Below the pieces are notes generated by a model. The model was not told the DNA's origin and ran no database searches. It saw only the letters and a program-made list of their open reading frames with translations. 40,000 nucleotides of DNA from positions 835,535 to 875,534 of the forward strand of contig CAJNDS010002768.1 in the NCBI GenBank assembly GCA_905221605.1, given 5' to 3'. Shown here piece after piece: positions 36,153 to 40,000 of the stretch (position 1 is the first letter of the stretch; every line of letters begins with the position of its first letter). Made by a program: the position numbers and the translations under genes. This DNA comes from Symbiodinium natans (lineage: Eukaryota > Sar > Dinophyceae > Suessiales > Symbiodiniaceae).

Positions 36153-36846
36153 CTAGAACGGCCCTGGCAGCCTAGCCTTGTCTTCCCAGGGACAGTCGAC
36201 CACAGGACAAAGAGCCAGGAAAAAGCGGCACCGGGAGACGTAGGCAGGGATGCTGTTGATGGCAAGAGCTTGCTGGGAGCCGTCTCTCTCATCCGCGGCC
36301 GCGTAGAACTTCCGGTCTTCTAGTTGCGGCACGGAGAAATAGTCGTACCACAGGAATAAAGGCTTGGCCTGGAAGTCCTTCATGGGACCCTAAACCTTAA
36401 ACCCCAGACTCAAAAACCAAAAAAAAGAAGTAAGTCCTAAGCCCCGGAAAGTCCTTCATGGGAAGTGGCTTGGCGTTGGGCACCGACCCTTCCGTCATGA
36501 TGTCCAAAGGCACGGAGCCGCTTTCGGAAGTTAAGAGCAGCTTCAGGGCCCCTTGAAGGATGCGAATCTGCCTGGTGAGAATGTCAGGTTGGAGAGTTGA
36601 GACGTGGGCTGACATATGGCCTGTAGGCTTGAGAGTCCTAGGATTCAGGGGCTTCTGGCTTAAGATGGAATATTGGGTACGTACGGTATAGGATTTAGCG
36701 CCTTCAGTTTCGGATCTAGGATTTAATCGCGGATCGGCCTGAGGTCCGGGTCTGGGTGGTGCTTAGCCAGCCATTGGTGGGAGACAAAGGCTGCCATCCC
36801 TTTGTCGTCATCGAAGATGATCAGGTCGCCGTGAGCCTTTAGCTAA
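36153..36846 (-). CDS. VSHQW / YDYFSVPQ family protein, three exons (partial)
   Basis: Exon 1 (36846-36752) encodes DLIIFDDDKGMAAFVSHQWL and AKHHPDPDLRP. Exon 2 (36600-36450) has QPDILTRQIRILQGALKLLL and PNAKPLPMKDF. Exon 3 (36387-36153) has QAKPLFLWYDYFSVPQLE, INSIPAYVSRCRFFLALCPV and VDCPWE. From memory this set of motifs (VSHQW, DP.., YD(Y/F)FS(V/I)PQ, SIPAYV) recurs in large dinoflagellate and diatom families, loosely TIR-like. The function is not established and I infer the family from motif order only. Exons 2 and 3 join through a repeated TCCCATGAAGGACTT, giving PMKDFQAKP. The 5' and 3' ends were not found. Confidence 0.65.
36373..36463 (-). repeat. Introner-like 76-bp intron with 15-bp terminal direct repeats
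   Basis: AAGTCCTTCATGGGA occurs at 36449-36463 and 36373-36387 (plus strand). Splicing AAG/GA...AAG/GA (a GA-AG intron) removes one repeat copy and the DNA between, keeping the frame. The intron contains a TTTAAGG-TTTAGGG telomere-like end. Confidence 0.65.
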
Positions 36847-36859
36847 TAACAAGTTGCAC

Positions 36860-37426
36860 TTTATGTAAAAGTTATTTGATAGTTAACTAATACGTAATTA
36901 GATATTGAGTTAAGATTTCAGAGGGTTGAGGGCTTAGGGTTTGGGTTCTCCACGGTTTAGCCTATGGCTTGGCTCCTTCTTTTGACTTGTAGTTGAAAGG
37001 TTTGCAGCCTCTTGAACCCAGCAGCCCGTTGAGGATTCCCATCCCGACTCTAGGGTTTAGGGTTTAGGGTTTTGGGTTTAGGGTTTTGGGTTTTGGGTTT
37101 TGGGTTTTGGGTTTTGGGTTTTGGGTTTAGGGATTAAGTCTCGGGTTTAGGGTTTAGGGTTTAGGGTCTAGGGTCTAGGGTCTAGGGTTTGGGTTCTGGT
37201 TCGAGTATCTGTTGCGGCTTCATCTACGAAAACTCATGAGGCATATTGCTAAATATGTTCCATGGAGCCAGGGCAATACACGAGATCTAGGAGGTTTACA
37301 GGGATTAGGAGTTTACCTGCGGGTTTCGTGGGGTTGTGTGAAACGTCACCTCTGCTGCCAAACAGTGAATTGACACGATGACAGCAACAGAGCATAGTGG
37401 TGTCCATTCCTCTCTCTTATGATTTT

Positions 37427-37477
<51 letters not shown>

Positions 37478-37760
37478 CATAACGCAAAGGAGACCATGGT
37501 GTGAGGGAGGGACGGCCAACAGGCTGTTAAGAAGGAGATGGTTTCCCATGGACCTATACAACTCAACGACTTTAGAGTCACTGTTCTTATGAACCGCTCT
37601 GCGACATGAGGGCCGGAGAAAGCGGAGGAAAACTTGCAATTTCGGGATGCTTGTGGCCGGAGACCTCTCCTCATCATGAGTCTACTAAACCCTAAACCCT
37701 AAACCCCAAACCCCAAACCCCAAAACCCTTAACCCGAAACCCTAAACCCCAAAGCCTTAC
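36860..37760. repeat. Telomeric tracts, TTTTGGG variants and a (CT)n microsatellite
   Basis: Arrays at 37050-37190 (TTTAGGG with a TTTTGGG block and GTCTAGG units) and 37684-37752 (C-rich). (CT)n runs at 37424-37475. The remainder (36860-37040, 37200-37420, 37480-37680) has no recognised gene. Confidence 0.85.
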
Positions 37761-37764
37761 ACGC

Positions 37765-37866
37765 GCCAGCCTTCAGGAGCTCATGAGGCTCAATCTTGTT
37801 CATCTTCAACAGCACAGCTGCTGGCACCGTGTACATCGGGAACGTCAATGCACCGGCCTCTGCTGT
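37765..37866 (-). CDS. Exon-like segment (FPMYTVPAAVLLKMNK)
   Basis: Open on the minus strand: AGALTFPMYTVPAAVLLK, MNKIEPHELLKAGA, with GC-rich third positions. It is bounded on both sides by telomeric arrays, like the PEPCK exons. The family is not recognised. Confidence 0.5.
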
Positions 37867-37875
37867 GGAGGGTTT

Positions 37876-38049
37876 GAGGTTCAGGGTTTAGGGTTTAGGG
37901 TTTAGGGTTTAGGGTTTAGGGTTTAGGGTTTAGGGTTTAGGGTTTAAGGTTTAGGGCTTAGGGTTTACCGTTTAAGGTTTAGGGTTTGGGGTTTACGGTT
38001 TAGGGTTTAGGGTTTAGGGTTTAGGGTTTAGGGTTTAGGGTTTAGGGTT
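37876..38049. repeat. TTTAGGG array with variants
   Basis: About 24 G-rich units with a central block of degenerate ones (TTTAAGG, TTTACCG, TTTGGGG). Confidence 0.93.
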
Positions 38050-38529
38050 TCGAAGTAGGGACTAGGAAGCTTAAGGCACAGGGACGTTCAGGGTTTAGGG
38101 CTGCCCTCACATCACTGTAGGTGCGAAACTCAAGGCGCTGAGTTCAGCGGTTGCTCAGTTCCCTAGCCCGGACCTCTATTGATCTTGCTCCTCCCCCCTT
38201 TAAAGGCAGCATAAACTGAAGCTCCAACAACGAAGAACTCAAACGCACATTGATGAAAGCCGAGGGGGCAGTTTCAGGATCAAACTTAGCGGGTGTTGAA
38301 CATCCTCGGCAGTAGATTAACAAGTAGTCTCGGAACCTACGTCTAGTATCTGCACCTTCCAAAGATTGATGACGTACTACATGTATCTGGCCACATGAAC
38401 TAACGGACAATATGCTGCTCGGTGACGTCCGCGTCGTCCGGTAATGCTTTCGCATAAAGCTCCAGCGGCGTCGGAGGGCGGGACCGCCCGCAAATGCACG
38501 GCATTGCATTGCTAAACTTTGTAAAAATT
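38050..38529. other. Unassigned sequence
   Basis: A 121-codon minus-strand ORF (38144-38509) is present but has no recognisable motif. I do not call it a gene. Confidence 0.4.
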
Positions 38530-38621
38530 GGGTTTAGGGTTTAGGGTTTAGGGTTGAGGGTTTAGGGTTTAGGGTTTAGGGTTCCGGGGTTAGGGTTTAG
38601 GGTTTAGGGTTTAGGGTTTAG
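38530..38621. repeat. TTTAGGG array
   Basis: About 13 G-rich units with one TTGAGGG and one TTCCGGGG interruption. Confidence 0.93.
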
Positions 38622-40000
38622 GGGGACACGAAGTTTGCGCGTGTTTACCATTGAAGTGGATCTCGGGACAACCGCTTTCGATGCGCGAAGGCTTGGAGAA
38701 GCTTTGGCCGCTGGCCGGCCACAAAAAAGGGTTGCTCCTTGAGAGTCCCTTGAGCAAGCAGCCCCCGGCCCCCGGCATAGCTCACACGGAGAGAAGCCTT
38801 CTGCCAGGCCAACGAAACACTGCATGTTACCTCTGCGCATTCAGGGCTGGCTGGGTGGCCGCACCACGCCAAAAGCGGTGAGAAAAGAAGAAAGAAGAAA
38901 AATCATACATATACGCAGGAAAGGCCACAGAACGAACGGACGTCTGCATCATGATGGACAGGTGATTGATTTCCCATGTGGATAAATCATGCCTTTATCA
39001 TAAATCAAGGACGATGTCATTGACGATGCTAACATGATCTGATAGCGATGGCAAAAACGATGTTTTTTGAAGCACTAGCTCTTGCAAGCACGCCACTCTG
39101 GCCAAGCAAGAATCGTATGAAGCGGAAATTTCTGCAGGTTAGGGACTTAGGCCAAGATTCATGAACATTCCCTGCGGAACTGAATTGAAAGGTTCCAATT
39201 GAAAGTACACAAATTGGTAAGAACGGTTGGGCCCGATCCGGCTTGTCACTCAAGAGTTCACAGAGACAAGCACAAAACGAAAGGGTCATTTCTGCGCCGG
39301 CCGGGCCTTCGCAACTAGATCCCGAACTTTTCAATACCCGTTACAAACAAACATTCCGTCAAGCACAAGATGCACTTGTTCCCCAAAACGTTTTCTGTGT
39401 TTAAGCTTCCCTCCTCGATAGAAGTGTCCGCGCCTGTGTCGGATGGGCTTTCCGCGCTTCCTGGCTCCGGGCTCAGGGTCGGGGCTGGGTGGTCCACGGT
39501 GGCCGGCCGGGCCTCTTCCTGCTCTCGGGTTGGATTTTCCGTCTGCGTCCACGCTGGCGGGATGGGCTGTCTGCACCGGGACTTTCATGGTTCTGGGTCG
39601 CATGGGCTGCCCACGCTGTTTGTGCCGAGGGGCTGCAGCCGCTGTTTGTGCCGAGGAAGGACAACTGCGTGCACCGTGTTTCACTTGCACATATTGCGTT
39701 TTCGCCGTGCAGGCGTGCATTTTCGCTGGGATATAAAATCTTGCGTAACATATCTTTGACAAGAAGTATCATAATCTCGGATCCATTCCTAGTTGCCAAC
39801 AGCTATGCCAGCTGTGCCGAAGTGAAAAGGTTTTGAATTCTCAAGGATGCCTTCGGCACATAGTGAAGTCACATGTGAAACTCATGAGTGCATGAAATAC
39901 GTTACGCAGATCATCATGATAAAATGGGGTATACCTATTCGGTAAAGTCATAAATACCCCGCCTCGAAGCCACATTGAGCTTGCGGGATGAATGCTTCGG
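38622..40000. other. Unassigned right end
   Basis: No telomeric arrays and no recognisable protein. Short overlapping ORFs on both strands (38604-38881, 39331-39836) lack family motifs. 39440-39680 is GC-rich with a repeated word (TTTGTGCCGAGG occurs twice near 39620-39658). A TGTGCCGAAG / CTTCGGCACA inverted pair (39812-39821, 39851-39860) could form a stem. Confidence 0.5.

Overview
The window looks like nuclear DNA of a dinoflagellate. The evidence is Arabidopsis-type telomeric repeats (TTTAGGG/CCCTAAA) scattered at dozens of interstitial sites in both orientations, genes cut into tiny exons by introns that start with GC or GA rather than GT, a head-to-tail tandem gene duplication, and a Ty1/copia-like fragment plus a tyrosine-recombinase (YR) retrotransposon. 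No spliced-leader mRNA, tRNA or rRNA gene was recognised, so genus and species cannot be given.

Region 1 (1-7.7 kb, minus strand) is the N-terminal half of an ATP-type phosphoenolpyruvate carboxykinase (PEPCK) gene, rebuilt from 13 short exons (24-94 bp). The gene runs off the left edge of the window. Reading phases agree at every junction. Introns are GC-AG in all but one case (GA-AG), and every internal intron holds telomere-like repeats. Region 2 (7.7-12.5 kb) is a mosaic of telomeric tracts and 100-400 bp unique pieces. It includes a broken PEP-synthase fragment on the plus strand (9.30-9.69 kb) and a 100-bp hairpin element.

Region 3 (about 12.55-34.2 kb) is a tandem duplication of one minus-strand multi-exon gene for an unrecognised membrane protein: copy 1 about 12.56-20.3 kb, copy 2 about 20.37-34.2 kb. 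Copy 1 carries a 2.9-kb insertion with a decayed copia pol. Copy 2 carries an 8.06-kb YR retrotransposon (21383-29447). Each copy is the uninterrupted comparator for the other. The YR element has gag-like, RT, RNase H and tyrosine recombinase regions in that order and the split direct repeats typical of PAT/Ngaro-type elements. It sits exactly inside a TTTAGGG tract, and removing it restores the repeat phase. The paralogue comparison also shows telomeric tracts inserted precisely into one copy and absent from the other, once inside an apparent exon.

Region 4 (34.3-40 kb) has an intact intronless ankyrin-repeat ORF, a three-exon gene of a VSHQW/YDYFSVPQ-type family with an introner-like intron flanked by 15-bp direct repeats, more telomeric tracts, one further exon-like segment and an unassigned right end.

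The most notable signal is not one gene. It is a genome in which telomeric repeat DNA has repeatedly been put into introns, into exons and beside mobile elements, with the two tandem copies giving before/after evidence inside a single window.
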